Positions 32,861 through 34,145 of a stretch of 34,145 bases of DNA are shown here, in pieces. The first letter of the stretch is position 1. Each line of letters opens with the position of its first letter. The translations under genes and the position numbers were made by a program. Source of the DNA: Ignavibacteriales bacterium (GTDB lineage Bacteria > Bacteroidota > Ignavibacteria > Ignavibacteriales > SURF-24); contig JAPLFH010000058.1 in the NCBI GenBank assembly GCA_026390815.1, positions 1 to 34,145 on the forward strand. The letters are read 5' to 3'. The notes under the pieces are model-generated. The model was not told where the DNA came from, did no database searches, and was given only the letters and a program-made list of their open reading frames with translations.

Positions 32861-34145
<1,285 letters not shown>

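Overview
This is a low-GC (roughly one third G+C by eye) bacterial chromosome segment. It most resembles the Ignavibacteria side of the Bacteroidota/Chlorobiota group. The evidence is a type IX secretion (T9SS) type A C-terminal sorting domain on the 16394-18052 gene, a truncated T9SS-style cell-surface protein at the left end, a DUF3098-like small membrane protein, a full Kdo/Lpt outer-membrane gene set, and promoter-like TAnnTTTG boxes of the Bacteroidota type. The window ends inside a 16S rRNA gene, which could place the organism exactly. No search was run, so names rest on recognised motifs and family resemblance.

Layout. 1-141 looks like the end of an insertion sequence that has cut a T9SS-type surface protein (98-1969, minus). 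A 245-residue protein of unknown function follows, then a 757-base gene-poor stretch, a HigBA toxin-antitoxin pair with a palindromic operator candidate, and an M48/Ste24-type membrane protease. Between that protease and gatC sits a four-helix-bundle (S23/IVS-type) gene flanked by two arrays of the same degenerate 17-base repeat in opposite orientation. The RNA could fold into a long hairpin with the gene in its loop. I consider this the most interesting object in the window.

6177-11507 holds gatC, kdsB, a D-cysteine desulfhydrase-like PLP enzyme, a HIT protein, a small B12-binding protein, a membrane acyltransferase and ruvB. 11589-16280 is a lipopolysaccharide cluster (kdsA, kdsD, lptC, an OstA/LptA-like gene, lptB). 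KdsA, KdsD and KdsB make and activate Kdo, and the Lpt proteins move LPS to the outer membrane. The phosphatase gene kdsC, often found between kdsD and lptC, is not here. A T9SS-sorted protein follows.

18070-20611 (minus) is a LiaF-like membrane protein, a LytS-type histidine kinase and a LytTR response regulator, probably one envelope-sensing operon. rmuC and a penicillin-acylase-type hydrolase are divergent. 25155-29071 is a tight run of metF, a Gfo/Idh/MocA oxidoreductase, a class II aldolase, ddl and an ftsB/divIC-like gene. rarA and dprA converge with abutting stop codons. Two small minus-strand genes, separated by a structured RNA and an intrinsic terminator, precede the rRNA leader (palindromic repeats, a promoter, a boxA-like site) and the 16S gene.

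Several genes start with TTG. Some have clear Shine-Dalgarno sites, while others have a TAnnTTTG-like box only three bases before ATG, suggesting leaderless transcripts.
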